A DNA stretch of 64,000 nucleotides from Melittangium boletus DSM 14713 (GCF_002305855.1 NZ_CP022163.1:6014292-6078291), one strand, 5' to 3'. Shown: positions 53,874 to 62,276, counted from the stretch's first letter. Numbers and translations: made by a program. Notes: generated by a model not told the origin, from the sequence alone.

Positions 53874-54071
53874 TCAGTGGCTGCCGTTGTCGTTTTCGCA
53901 GGCGCCCGCGAGCACCGAGCAGATGACGGAGTCGCCGCAGATGATGAGAATCGAGAACACGCAGACGATACCCGCGGAGTCGCCGTTGCCGCCGTTCACC
54001 TGATCCAGGGTCTCGTCGGACAGATTGCGAATGGTCTGCTTGTGGAGGCTCAGCTTTTTCGTGTTCTTCAT
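53874..54071 (-). CDS. lanA: Double-glycine leader lanthipeptide precursor (LanA)
   Basis: A 65-residue peptide too small for most gene finders. Residues 1-28 are a Gly-Gly leader: KKLSLHKQTIRNLS then DETLDQVNGG, with the LSLHKQTI pattern of GG-leader natural-product precursors (KxLxLxKxTI..L). The C39 exporter nearby would cut after Gly28. The 37-residue core has Ser at 32, 40, 48, 52, 64 and Cys at 37, 45, 51, 58, no Thr, and a hydrophobic body, ending in ENDNGSH. The start is backed by AAGGA (54081-54085) nine bases upstream. It is convergent with the exporter gene. LanB plus LanC in the same locus and the alternating Ser/Cys make a lanthipeptide the best reading; the final ring pattern is a prediction. 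Confidence 0.85.
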   Translation of the reverse strand: MKNTKKLSLHKQTIRNLSDETLDQVNGGNGDSAGIVCVFSILIICGDSVICSVLAGACENDNGSH

Positions 54072-54080
54072 GGATGGGGG

Positions 54081-54085
54081 TCCTT
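54081..54085 (-). promoter_or_regulatory. lanA: Ribosome binding site of lanA
   Basis: On the minus strand this reads AAGGA, nine bases before the ATG at 54071. It supports this start and shows that the short reading frame is translated in its own right. Confidence 0.6.
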
Positions 54086-54115
54086 GTCAGGGCCGTCGCG
54101 ATTGACGGTGATGGA

Positions 54116-54143
54116 ATGGTATGAACGGGTTCCCTGGTCTCAA
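54116..54143 (-). promoter_or_regulatory. Possible sigma-70-type promoter of lanA
   Basis: The minus strand reads TTGAGA (54138-54143) then, after 16 bases, TACCAT (54116-54121), about 45 bases upstream of the lanA start. It is the best -35/-10 pair in the intergenic region with the divergent GGDEF-EAL gene. It is not tested. Confidence 0.35.
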
Positions 54144-54324
54144 CCTGCACCGGGGGATGAGCCGTCATGCGCCATCCTCCATTCTCAATGCGTGAGACTC
54201 ATGCGGTGATAGGGATTGAGTTTGTGATTGAAAACCGGAGGGATGCTGTCATCAGCCTCTTCCAGGAGAGATGGGGAATGATGTAAAATCAGGAAATTCC
54301 AACTCTTCTGGAAACGAGGAGACG

Positions 54325-55875
54325 ATGATGTTCCGGCGCCCTTTCCACATCGAGCCCGTGCTTCGCGCTCTCGCCGGAGGACTCACGGTGGCGGCCGTGG
54401 TGCCGCTGTACGCCGGGCTGGAGGAGGGGCGGGAGGTGTGGCGGGCCGTGCCGCTCGGGTGCGGCCTGCTGCTGATGCTGTCGGCGTTCACCGGAGTCCG
54501 CCCGTTGGAGCGGCTGCTGCGGCGGCTGGGCCTGCGCGGCGAGCGGGAGCTCCAGGAGCAGCGCATCCGCCACCTGACCCACCATGACGGGTTGACGGGC
54601 CTGCCCAACCGCGCCCGGCTCGAGTCCTGGGTGGAGCAGGCGCTCGCGCGCGCCCGCCTCCAGCGGTACCGGGTGGCCCTGGTCTTCATCGATCTGGATC
54701 ACTTCAAGCAGATCAACGATCTGCATGCCCATCGGGTGGGCGACGCGCTGTTGCGCGAGGTGAGCCAGCGGCTGCGCGACTGCCTGCGCGAGGGCGACTG
54801 GCTGGCGCGCTGGGGCGGGGACGAATTCGTGGTGATCCTGCCGGAGGTGCGGCGCGACGATGCCCCGCGCGAGGTGGGAGAGCGATTGCGGCAGGCGGTG
54901 CGCTCCCTGCGTTCGCCGGAGTGGCCGGAGGTGCGGCTCACGGCCAGCATCGGCGTGACGCTCCAGTCCGATGAGTCGGTCAGCGCGGGAACCTTGTTCG
55001 TCCAGGCCGAGCAGGCGCTCTTCTTCGCCAAGGCGCAGGGGCGCGACAACGTCCAGTCCCACGGGGACATGCACGGCACCGGCCGGGCGTTCCGGGACTT
55101 CGAGCTGGCGTCACGCCTGGATCGCGCCATCCGCCAGAAGCTGTTGGGCGTGCACTACCAGCCGGTGGTGGATGCCCGGACTGGCGCCGTGGTGGGCGTG
55201 GAGGCCCTGGCGCGTTGGCGGGATGAGAAGTACGGCCAGGTGGGCCCGGATCGCTTCATCCCCCTGGCCGAGCAGTTGGGGCTCATCCGTGAGCTGGGTG
55301 ATTTGATGTTGGAGCAGTCGCTCGCGTGGTTCAGCCAGCTCGTGCGGGGCGGCGCCGATTTGAAGCTGTCCATCAACGTCTCCAACCGGCAGCAGGCGAC
55401 GGCGGACTTCGCGGGCTCCCTGCTCGAGCGCGTGCGGCGCCATGGTCTGCGGCCCGGGCAGGTGAAGCTGGAGATCACCGAGAGCATCGCGATGGAGGGA
55501 GTGGCCTCGGCGAGCGGACTATTGCGGACGCTGTCGGAGCAGGGCTTCGCGCTGTCCATCGACGATTTCGGGACGGGCTTCTCCTCGCTGTCCCAGTTGC
55601 ATGTGCTGCCGGTGGACGAGTTGAAGATCGATCGCTCCTTCGTGCGGCGCCTGCGCACGCGCGAGGGCCGGGCCATCGTGAAGGCCATCGTGGACATGGC
55701 GCACCAGCTGGATCTGGTGCTCGTGGCCGAGGGCGTGGAGGACGCGGAGACGGCGGAGGCGCTGCGGGAGCTGGGCGTGGAGATGCTCCAGGGCTACTAC
55801 TTCAGCCGGCCGCTCGCTCCCGAGGAATGCGCGCGCTTCCTCCTGCCCGAGCGCGCGTGCGCCAGCGGGATGTGA
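54325..55875 (+). CDS. GGDEF-EAL cyclic di-GMP enzyme
   Basis: A 516-residue protein with two membrane segments near the N-terminus (LRALAGGLTVAAVVPLYAGL; AVPLGCGLLLMLSAFTGV), then a GGDEF domain (WGGDEFVVIL, residues 163-172) with an RxxD inhibitory site five residues before it (REGD), and an EAL domain (VEALARW with Glu293; INVSNRQ; EITES; DDFGTGFSS; KIDRSFV; AEGVED; GYYFSRP). Both active sites look intact, so it may make or break c-di-GMP. The ATG at 54325 (or 54328) follows GAGGAG; an earlier ATG at 54271 has a poorly spaced site. It begins 253 bases from divergent lanA and converges with the next gene, three bases apart. Confidence 0.92.
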   Translation: MMFRRPFHIEPVLRALAGGLTVAAVVPLYAGLEEGREVWRAVPLGCGLLLMLSAFTGVRPLERLLRRLGLRGERELQEQRIRHLTHHDGLTGLPNRARLESWVEQALARARLQRYRVALVFIDLDHFKQINDLHAHRVGDALLREVSQRLRDCLREGDWLARWGGDEFVVILPEVRRDDAPREVGERLRQAVRSLRSPEWPEVRLTASIGVTLQSDESVSAGTLFVQAEQALFFAKAQGRDNVQSHGDMHGTGRAFRDFELASRLDRAIRQKLLGVHYQPVVDARTGAVVGVEALARWRDEKYGQVGPDRFIPLAEQLGLIRELGDLMLEQSLAWFSQLVRGGADLKLSINVSNRQQATADFAGSLLERVRRHGLRPGQVKLEITESIAMEGVASASGLLRTLSEQGFALSIDDFGTGFSSLSQLHVLPVDELKIDRSFVRRLRTREGRAIVKAIVDMAHQLDLVLVAEGVEDAETAEALRELGVEMLQGYYFSRPLAPEECARFLLPERACASGM

Positions 55876-55878
55876 CGA

Positions 55879-56814
55879 TCAGAGGATGCCGCAGTCCAGG
55901 GTGCAGTGATGGGTGTCCAGGCCGATCCCCGCGGACTCGGTGAACTGGCAAACGCCGTCGCCACACACGTAGATGTCCTGGGGCCGGATGCGGGTGGTGA
56001 CGGGCGCGTAGGTGACGCCCTCGTGGGTGCACTGGGTGTAGTACGTGCCGGTGGGGTCGGGCGTGCACTTCGCGGCGCAGCTGCCCACCCGGGCGATGGG
56101 TGCGCACGCGTCCCTTCCCGTCTCGAGCGCGCAGGCCCGAACGCTGCTCTCGTGCGGCTTCAGGGGAGAGGAGTCGTGGCCGACGAAGACGCCTGTCTGG
56201 GTGAAGAGGTTGCCGAAGAAGCACCCCTCGCGCCGCGCGAACGTGGCCAGCTCCCCGGGAGCGGTGGCGATGGGCTCGCCTCGGCCATCGCGGCCCCGCA
56301 CGGAGATGGGCACGGTGCGCCCGAACTTGTTGACGTGGGCGGCCAGGCACCCGGAGACGAGCTGCTGCTCGCGCACGGTTGCCGGCTGACCCGCGCCCCA
56401 GTCGGGCGCGAACCCCAGGGCGCCCTTCCAGGTCCGGACGACGCCCTGCTTGTCCGTGTACGTGCGCGTCTGTCCCGCGGGCAGGGCGCAGGCCGTGACG
56501 TATTTCATGACGTTGTCGGCCAGGGCGGGGTTCTGGTCGTACCAGGACGCGAAGGCCGCGCTGCTCAGGCCATTGAAGGCGAGCCCGTTGAAGGCCAGGC
56601 CGTTGAAGGCGAGCCCGTTGAAGGCCAGGCCGTTGAAGGACTCGCCGTTGTCGGACGCGAGCCCCTGGCGCGCCAGGCCGGGAGCGTCCAGGGCCTCGGG
56701 GACGTCCGGAATCGGGCCACACGCCACCCCGCTTCCGAGCAGCAACGCCCACGCTTTCGCTCCCAGGAGCCTCCTTCCCCGTCCCTGGCTCTCATGGCTC
56801 TTCGCGCTCCGCAT
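55879..56814 (-). CDS. Lipoprotein with FNGLA pentapeptide repeats
   Basis: A 311-residue lipoprotein: a basic N-terminal region, a hydrophobic stretch (AWALLLGSGVAC) and Cys32 for lipid. Residues about 60-85 have five consecutive FNGL(A) units. Next come a folded part with many Cys (TACALPAG, SGCLAAH, EGCFFGN, RACALE, DACAPIA, GSCAAKC, TQCTHE, YVCGDGVCQF, HHCTLDCGIL), likely disulfide-bonded and extracellular. Such FNGL repeats are known from myxobacterial lipoproteins of unknown role. It is 198 bases from coaA. Confidence 0.75.
   Translation of the reverse strand: MRSAKSHESQGRGRRLLGAKAWALLLGSGVACGPIPDVPEALDAPGLARQGLASDNGESFNGLAFNGLAFNGLAFNGLAFNGLSSAAFASWYDQNPALADNVMKYVTACALPAGQTRTYTDKQGVVRTWKGALGFAPDWGAGQPATVREQQLVSGCLAAHVNKFGRTVPISVRGRDGRGEPIATAPGELATFARREGCFFGNLFTQTGVFVGHDSSPLKPHESSVRACALETGRDACAPIARVGSCAAKCTPDPTGTYYTQCTHEGVTYAPVTTRIRPQDIYVCGDGVCQFTESAGIGLDTHHCTLDCGIL
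56572..56640 (-). repeat. 15-bp tandem repeat coding FNGLA
   Basis: Four full 15-base units and a partial one, alternating two forms (GTTGAAGGCGAGCCC and GTTGAAGGCCAGGCC on the plus strand), so the true period is 30 bases. The alternation shows that the array grew by duplication of a two-unit block. Confidence 0.9.
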
Positions 56815-57012
56815 GGCTCATCCTCCTCGGAATAACTGGAATAGCGGGTTCAACTGGTAAATTCGGTCACCTGCTGGGGTTCGGTGAGGTCCATCCCTCC
56901 TGGGGCCGAGGGAAATGTCGCCGGGTGGTTATTTGCCGTGGGGGTGGAAGGAAGAGCCGTCCACCACGAGACACTTGGTTAGGATGGAGGGGCCGTCTAG
57001 GAGGACGGCTCC

Positions 57013-57966
57013 ATGTCCGTTCCCAAGCACCAGCCCGCGTCCATGTTCGTCGACTTCGAGCGCGAGGCGTGGCGTGCCCTGCGCGCCGCGACGCCCCTGA
57101 CGCTCAGTGCGTCGGAGGTGGAGGGCTTGCGCGGTCTCGGAGAGCACCTGGACCTGGAGGAGGTGGCGGATGTCTACCTGCCCCTGTCCCGGCTGCTCAA
57201 CCTGCACGTGGCGGCCACGCAGAGCCTGTGGACGGCGCAGCAGGCGTTCCTGGGCGGCTTCTCCCAGAAGGTGCCCTTCGTCATCGGCATCGCGGGCAGC
57301 GTGGCGGTGGGCAAGAGCACCACGGCGCGCATCCTCCAGGCCCTGTTGTCGCGCTGGCCGGACCACCCCCACGTGGAGCTCGTCACCACGGACGGGTTCC
57401 TGTACCCCAACCGCGTCCTGGACGAGCGCGGCCTCATGCAGCGCAAGGGCTTCCCGGAGAGCTATGACCGGCGCGCCCTGGTGCGCTTCCTCGCCGAGCT
57501 CAAGTCCGGCCGCGCCGAGGTGAGCGCCCCCGTCTACTCCCACCTCGTCTACGACATCGTCCCCGGCGAGTTCGTGCCCGTGCGCCGGCCCGACATCCTC
57601 ATCCTCGAGGGGCTCAACGTGCTCCAGACGGGGCCGCTGGAAGGCGGGAAGATGCCGCACACCTTCCTGTCGGACTTCTTCGACTTCTCCATCTACGTGG
57701 ACGCGCACGAGCAGGACATCCGCACCTGGTACGTGGATCGCTTCCTCCACCTGTGGAAGACGGCGTTCCGCGACGAGCGCTCCTTCTTCCGGCGCTTCGC
57801 CGAGCTCACCGAGGAGCAGGCCATCGCCCGGGCCCTGTCCGTGTGGGCGGAGATCAACGGCCCCAACCTGGCGCAGAACATCGCGCCCACGCGCTCGCGG
57901 GCTCGGCTCATCCTCATGAAGGGCTCGGACCACAAGGTGCGCCGCGTGCGCATGCGCAAGACCTGA
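57013..57966 (+). CDS. coaA: Type I pantothenate kinase CoaA
   Basis: A 317-residue enzyme that phosphorylates pantothenate, the first step of coenzyme A synthesis. The P-loop GIAGSVAVGKSTTARIL lies near residue 93, with TTDGFLYPN, KGFPESYD, PVYSHLVYDI, ILEGLNVLQ and the HLWKTAFRDERSFF segments that bind pantothenate and feedback inhibitor. Length and order match CoaA. Its 3' end is followed by a stem-loop and the convergent argJ. Confidence 0.95.
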   Translation: MSVPKHQPASMFVDFEREAWRALRAATPLTLSASEVEGLRGLGEHLDLEEVADVYLPLSRLLNLHVAATQSLWTAQQAFLGGFSQKVPFVIGIAGSVAVGKSTTARILQALLSRWPDHPHVELVTTDGFLYPNRVLDERGLMQRKGFPESYDRRALVRFLAELKSGRAEVSAPVYSHLVYDIVPGEFVPVRRPDILILEGLNVLQTGPLEGGKMPHTFLSDFFDFSIYVDAHEQDIRTWYVDRFLHLWKTAFRDERSFFRRFAELTEEQAIARALSVWAEINGPNLAQNIAPTRSRARLILMKGSDHKVRRVRMRKT

Positions 57967-57968
57967 GT

Positions 57969-57996
57969 CCCCGCCTCGGTGCCGTGCCGGGCGGGG
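57969..57996. terminator. Hairpin between convergent coaA and argJ
   Basis: CCCCGCC (57969-57975) pairs with GGCGGGG (57990-57996), with extra pairing in the loop. It lies in the 42 bases between the two stop codons. Confidence 0.5.
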
Positions 57997-58008
57997 CGCC
58001 CTGGTGGA

Positions 58009-59370
58009 TCAGCTCCGGTAGTCCGCGTTCTCGCTGATGTACTCGTGGCTGCGGTCCGCGCCGAGCACCAGGCACTCCGCCGGGCCCGAGCCCAGGTCCA
58101 CGTCGATCTCCACCGCGCGCTCGTGCGGGGGGAAGGCCACCGGGGGACGGAAGGTGAGTCCATCCGGTGGCGGCACGCTCGCGTAGAGCTCCGCGCCCTT
58201 CATGTGCGCCACCAGGGCGGCCTCGGCCTCGTGGTCGAGCCGGAAGGTGCCGTGCTCGAGCAGCACGCGGCCGCCCATGCGCAGCGTGCAGCGCGACAGG
58301 TCCATTCCCGGGTGGTGCTCGCCCACGTACTTGCCGATCGCCGCCACCAGCCGGCCCACGTTGGGATCATTGCCGTTCACCGCGCACTGGAAGAGCGGCG
58401 AGTTCACCACCGACTTGCCCACGCCGCGCGCCACCCGCTCGTCCAGGGCGCCGCGCACGCGCACGCGCATGACGTGGTGGACGCCCTCGCCGTTGCGCAC
58501 GATGTCCTCGGCGAGGTCCGCGCACACCTGCTCCAGCGCGGCCTCGAAGCGGGCCAGGTCCGGGCAGGGCACCTGGCGCGAGGACACGAGCGCCACCGTG
58601 TCCGAGGTGCTGGTGTCGCTGTCCACGCTGATGCAGCCGAACGTGCGCGAGGCCACCGAGCGCAGACACGCGCGCAGGGTGTCCCGGGGCACGTCCAGGT
58701 CCGTGAGGAGGAAGACGAGCATGGTGGCCAGGTTGGGCTCGATCATCCCCGCCCCCTTGGCGATGCCCACGATGCCGCCCTCTCCCACCTGGGCGCGGCG
58801 CACCTTGGGGTAGAGGTCCGTCGTCATGATGCCCTCGGCGGCGGGCAGCACCGAGCCCCCCGCGAGCGAGGCCACCGCCGCGGGCACCGCCTGTTCCATC
58901 GCGTCCACCGGCAGCCGCCACCCGATGACGCCCGTGGAGCAGGGCAGCACCTGCGAGGCGGTGAGGCCGAGCCCCGCCGCCACCGCCGCGCACACCCGCT
59001 CGGAGGCCTCGCGGCCCCCGGGGGCGCACACGTTGCTCACCTTATTATTGATGATGAGCGCGCCCAGGGTGGGGGACTCCAGCCGCTCTCGGCCCACGAG
59101 CACCGGCGCCCCGGGAAAGGCGTTCTTCGTGAACACCGCCGCGAACGCCGGGGTCGGCTCGTCGAGCACCACCAGCGTGAGGTTCATCTTCGCCGGCCTG
59201 GCCACCTCGGCGGGCATGAAGTCGAAGCGCGTGCGTCCGACCCGGAAGCCCCGGGGCAGGGCGGACTGGCCCTCCAGCCAGGTGCGGTGGGCCTCGGCGG
59301 ACGAGAAGGTCAGGTGCGTGCTGGGAATGGTGGGACCTCGGGGCGAAAGGACATGCGCTTGCTGCCGCAA
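58009..59370 (-). CDS. argJ: Glutamate N-acetyltransferase / N-acetylglutamate synthase ArgJ
   Basis: About 453 residues. ArgJ moves the acetyl group from N-acetylornithine to glutamate in arginine synthesis. Family signs are FAAVFTKNAFPGAPVLVGRE, LIINNKVSNVC, TGVIGWRLP, and the autoprocessing site KGAGMIEPNLATML, whose Thr becomes the nucleophile of the beta chain. The ending ECLVLGADRSHEYISENADYRS is typical. The start is unsure: TTG 59370 is used because upstream bases belong to the next gene (stop at 59399); GTG or CTG choices further in are possible. The protein should be split in two by self-cleavage. Confidence 0.88.
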   Translation of the reverse strand: MRQQAHVLSPRGPTIPSTHLTFSSAEAHRTWLEGQSALPRGFRVGRTRFDFMPAEVARPAKMNLTLVVLDEPTPAFAAVFTKNAFPGAPVLVGRERLESPTLGALIINNKVSNVCAPGGREASERVCAAVAAGLGLTASQVLPCSTGVIGWRLPVDAMEQAVPAAVASLAGGSVLPAAEGIMTTDLYPKVRRAQVGEGGIVGIAKGAGMIEPNLATMLVFLLTDLDVPRDTLRACLRSVASRTFGCISVDSDTSTSDTVALVSSRQVPCPDLARFEAALEQVCADLAEDIVRNGEGVHHVMRVRVRGALDERVARGVGKSVVNSPLFQCAVNGNDPNVGRLVAAIGKYVGEHHPGMDLSRCTLRMGGRVLLEHGTFRLDHEAEAALVAHMKGAELYASVPPPDGLTFRPPVAFPPHERAVEIDVDLGSGPAECLVLGADRSHEYISENADYRS

Positions 59371-59398
59371 TCCCGCCCGTGATGCAATCCCCCTGTCG

Positions 59399-59905
59399 TC
59401 AGGGCGTGGCCTGCCCCGCGAGGCCCGGTTCGCCGCCGCCCTCCTCCGGCAGGGGGACGAGCTCCTCGGGCTCGAGCGGCGCCGGGGAGATGGCCCCATC
59501 GCGCGTCACGACCCAGGAGTTGTAGCGCCGCTGGTGGACCTCGAGCAGCTTGCCGTTCTCGTAGCAGAGGGTGTGCAGGGTGAAGTACGGCACCTTGAGG
59601 CTGGGTTTGCCGTACTGGAAGCACTCCTGGGCGCCGCGCTGCTCCCGGCCCACGGGCTGCCCGAGGATGCCGGACACGTCCTGGGGAGACATGCCCTTGC
59701 GCACCGTGCGCAGCCCCCGGTACGTGTCCACCCGGAAGGGCGTGGCGGGCGTGTGGTACGTCACGGCCAGGTAGCCGAGCCCGCCCACGAGCAGGACCGC
59801 GAGCGGATAGAGGAGGTGGCGGCGCTGGAGGCGGATGCGCCGCGGGTCGGTGTAGGCGCTGAACAGGTACTTGTGCTGGGCGACACTCACCGGGTTCGCT
59901 TCCAT
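59399..59905 (-). CDS. Membrane-anchored BamE/SmpA-like protein
   Basis: About 168 residues with one membrane segment (YPLAVLLVGGLGYLAVTY). The outer part resembles the SmpA/OmlA (BamE) fold: VRKGMSPQDVSGILGQPVGRE, CFQYG, then LHTLCYENGKLLEVHQRRY. The ATG at 59905 (MEANPVSVAQ) is chosen because a longer reading to 60046 would overlap the start of the divergent gene. The C-terminus is an acidic Pro tail. It is upstream of argJ in the same direction, 29 bases apart. Function unknown. Confidence 0.65.
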   Translation of the reverse strand: MEANPVSVAQHKYLFSAYTDPRRIRLQRRHLLYPLAVLLVGGLGYLAVTYHTPATPFRVDTYRGLRTVRKGMSPQDVSGILGQPVGREQRGAQECFQYGKPSLKVPYFTLHTLCYENGKLLEVHQRRYNSWVVTRDGAISPAPLEPEELVPLPEEGGGEPGLAGQATP

Positions 59906-60044
59906 TTGTGGCTCGGGCTGGGTCACCCGCTCCACATGCCCCGAGGGGGGGGCGGGATGCAAGCCGCCGATACCGGACCCGGGCGGGCGAGCGGCTCGAT
60001 TGTCAGCCAGGACAGCGTGCGGGCGCTGTGGTCTGTTGGGTGCC

Positions 60045-62273
60045 ATGGCGCGTCACCTTGTCTATCGCCGTTATGGCGGCTCCCTCCAGGTGTCCATTCC
60101 CTCGTTCGAGGTGCTCCTGGAGGCCATCCACATCCCCGAGACGCAATGGTTGGCCACGGCCTGCCCGGTCGAGGGATTGAACTGCGACCGGCGCTTCCTC
60201 GAGTTCCTCGACACGGACCAGAACGGGCGCATCCGGGTCATGGAAGTGCGCGCCGCCGTCGAGTCCACGGCGAAGCTGTTGAAGAGCCATCAGGGCCTCA
60301 ACGACGCGAGCGACGTGCTGGTGCTGGACTCGCTCTCCGAGGCGGCCGCGAAGCACCGTGCCGCGGCGGACATCCTGCTCGACACGCTCAAGGCGGAGGA
60401 CCGCACGCGCATCTCGGTGGAGCAGGTGCGCACGAGCGAGCAGTCACTCCGGGCGGCGGGCCAGAACGGGGATGGCATCGTCGCCCCGGCCTTCCTGCCC
60501 GAGCCCCTGCGCTCGCTGGCGCACGCGCTCATGGCGTCCTTCCCCGAGGTGAAGAATCGCGCGGGGCAGCCGGGCGTGGACCTGCCCACGCTCCAGCGCT
60601 TCCGCGAGGAGCGGAGCGCGCTGCTGGCGCACCTGTCCGGCAAGGAGGCGCTGCTCGCCTGGGGGCCGCAGAGCGTGGATCGCGCCCGGCGCATCCAGGA
60701 GGTCCGCCCCCTGCTCGACACCTACTTCCTGCAATGCCGGCTCATCGCGGCCCAGCCGGAGGCCGTCACGAGCCTCAAGCTGGAGGCGGCGCGGGTGCAG
60801 GGGGCGCTGGGCGACCTGCAATCGCTGTCTCGGGTGGTGTCGGAGCTGCCCGTGGCGCCCCCGGAGCCCGGCGGGGTGCTGCGCTGGTCGCGGTTGTACC
60901 GGGGACCGGCCTTCGAGCGGCTCGAGGCGTTCCGCAAGGACGTGGCCCTGCCCATCACCAATGACCTGGCGACGCTCACGGACGCGGCCTGGCGGGACAT
61001 GTCCACCCGGGCCGATGCCATCCTGGCCTGGCAGGCGCGCATCGAGGCGAGTCCCTTGCGCGCGCAGGTGGACACGCTCGCGGGGATTCCCGAGTCGGAG
61101 CTCGACGCCATCGAGGCGGCCTGCCGGGCGGATCTGGCGCTCAAGGAGCGGCTGGACGCGGTGGTGGAGCTGGAGCGGCTGATTCTCTACCAGCGCTGGT
61201 TGCTGGCGTTCGCCAACAACTTCATCAGCATGCCGGACCTGTACCAGACGAAGCGGCGCGCGCTGATGGAGCGGGGGACGCTCATCCTCGGGGGCCGGCG
61301 CTACCGGTTGTCGGTGCTGGTGAAGGACCGCGCCGCGCATTCCGCGCTCACGAGCCAGGGCACCACCTGCACCCTCTATGTCCAGGTGATCTCCAAGGAG
61401 GGAGGGGGAGAGTCCTTCGAGGTGGCGGTGCCCGCCACGCGGGGGCGCAGCGGAGAGCTGTCGGTGGGCAAGCGCGGCATCTTCTATGACGTGAACCAGC
61501 GCGAGTTCGACGCCGTGGTGACGCAGGTCGTGCGCCAGCCCGTGTCGTTGTGGGAGGCGATGACGATGCCCTTCGAGCGCATCGGCAAGTTCGTCTCCCA
61601 GAAGATCGAGGGCATGGCGGCCTCGGGGGAGAAGGCGCTCGATGAGTCGCTGGAGAAGAGCTACGCGCAGGGCACGAGTGTCGCGAGCGCCGCGGCGGCG
61701 GCTCCGGCCACGGCGCCCACCGCGCCCGCTCCCACGGCTCCGAGCCCGCCCTCGGTGACGGGCCCCGGGGGATTCCTCGCGGCGGGAGGCATCGCGCTCG
61801 CGGCGGTGGGCTCCTCGCTGGCCTTCATCGTGTCCCAGGTGCGCTCGCTCACGCTCTTCGACGTGCTCACCGCGGTGCTCATCGCCGTCGCCGTGGTGAT
61901 GCTGCCCTCGGGCCTGCTCGGGTGGCTCAAGCTGCGCAAGCGCAACCTGGCGCTGCTGCTGGAGGGCTCGGGCTGGGCGCTCAATGACAGGCTCAACCTC
62001 ACCCGGGGCCTGGCGGCCCTCATCACCCGCAAGCCCCGCCTGCCCAAGAACGCCACCGTGGATCGGGTGGACATGCTGCGCTCCGCGCTCGTGACGGTGC
62101 ACGAGGACGATGAGGGCGAGCCGCGCCAGTGGGGCCTGTGGACGGCCCTCCTCCTCGTGGCCCTGTTCGCGCTGCTCTGGCAGTTCCGCGAGCCGCTGTC
62201 GCGCGAGGTCTGCGCGCGCCAGTGGTTGCCCCGGAGCGTGTGCGAGTCCTCGCTGGCGCCGACGGGGCCCTGA
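60045..62273 (+). CDS. Large membrane protein with an EF-hand-like loop
   Basis: A 742-residue protein. Near residues 54-66, DTDQNGRIRVMEV matches a calcium-binding EF-hand loop (Asp-x-Asp-x-Asn-Gly-x-Ile). A long helical middle follows, then, at residues 580-600, an Ala/Pro/Thr-rich linker. Two membrane helices lie near residues 585-650 (FLAAGGIALAAVGSSLAFIV; VLTAVLIAVAVVMLPSGLLGW) and one near the C-terminus (LWTALLLVALFALLWQF). No family recognised. The start ATG 60045 fits the divergent neighbour. Probably an inner-membrane protein with a large cytoplasmic or periplasmic domain. Confidence 0.65.
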   Translation: MARHLVYRRYGGSLQVSIPSFEVLLEAIHIPETQWLATACPVEGLNCDRRFLEFLDTDQNGRIRVMEVRAAVESTAKLLKSHQGLNDASDVLVLDSLSEAAAKHRAAADILLDTLKAEDRTRISVEQVRTSEQSLRAAGQNGDGIVAPAFLPEPLRSLAHALMASFPEVKNRAGQPGVDLPTLQRFREERSALLAHLSGKEALLAWGPQSVDRARRIQEVRPLLDTYFLQCRLIAAQPEAVTSLKLEAARVQGALGDLQSLSRVVSELPVAPPEPGGVLRWSRLYRGPAFERLEAFRKDVALPITNDLATLTDAAWRDMSTRADAILAWQARIEASPLRAQVDTLAGIPESELDAIEAACRADLALKERLDAVVELERLILYQRWLLAFANNFISMPDLYQTKRRALMERGTLILGGRRYRLSVLVKDRAAHSALTSQGTTCTLYVQVISKEGGGESFEVAVPATRGRSGELSVGKRGIFYDVNQREFDAVVTQVVRQPVSLWEAMTMPFERIGKFVSQKIEGMAASGEKALDESLEKSYAQGTSVASAAAAAPATAPTAPAPTAPSPPSVTGPGGFLAAGGIALAAVGSSLAFIVSQVRSLTLFDVLTAVLIAVAVVMLPSGLLGWLKLRKRNLALLLEGSGWALNDRLNLTRGLAALITRKPRLPKNATVDRVDMLRSALVTVHEDDEGEPRQWGLWTALLLVALFALLWQFREPLSREVCARQWLPRSVCESSLAPTGP

Positions 62274-62276
62274 GCC

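Noticed and set aside
53779..54003. A 74-residue plus-strand frame just after the exporter
   Set aside because: It runs antisense through lanA, which has a leader motif and ribosome binding site; the antisense product has none.
54188..54286. A 32-residue frame upstream of the GGDEF-EAL gene
   Set aside because: It overlaps the alternative start region, has no good ribosome binding site and no recognisable features. It could be an upstream frame, but support is too weak.
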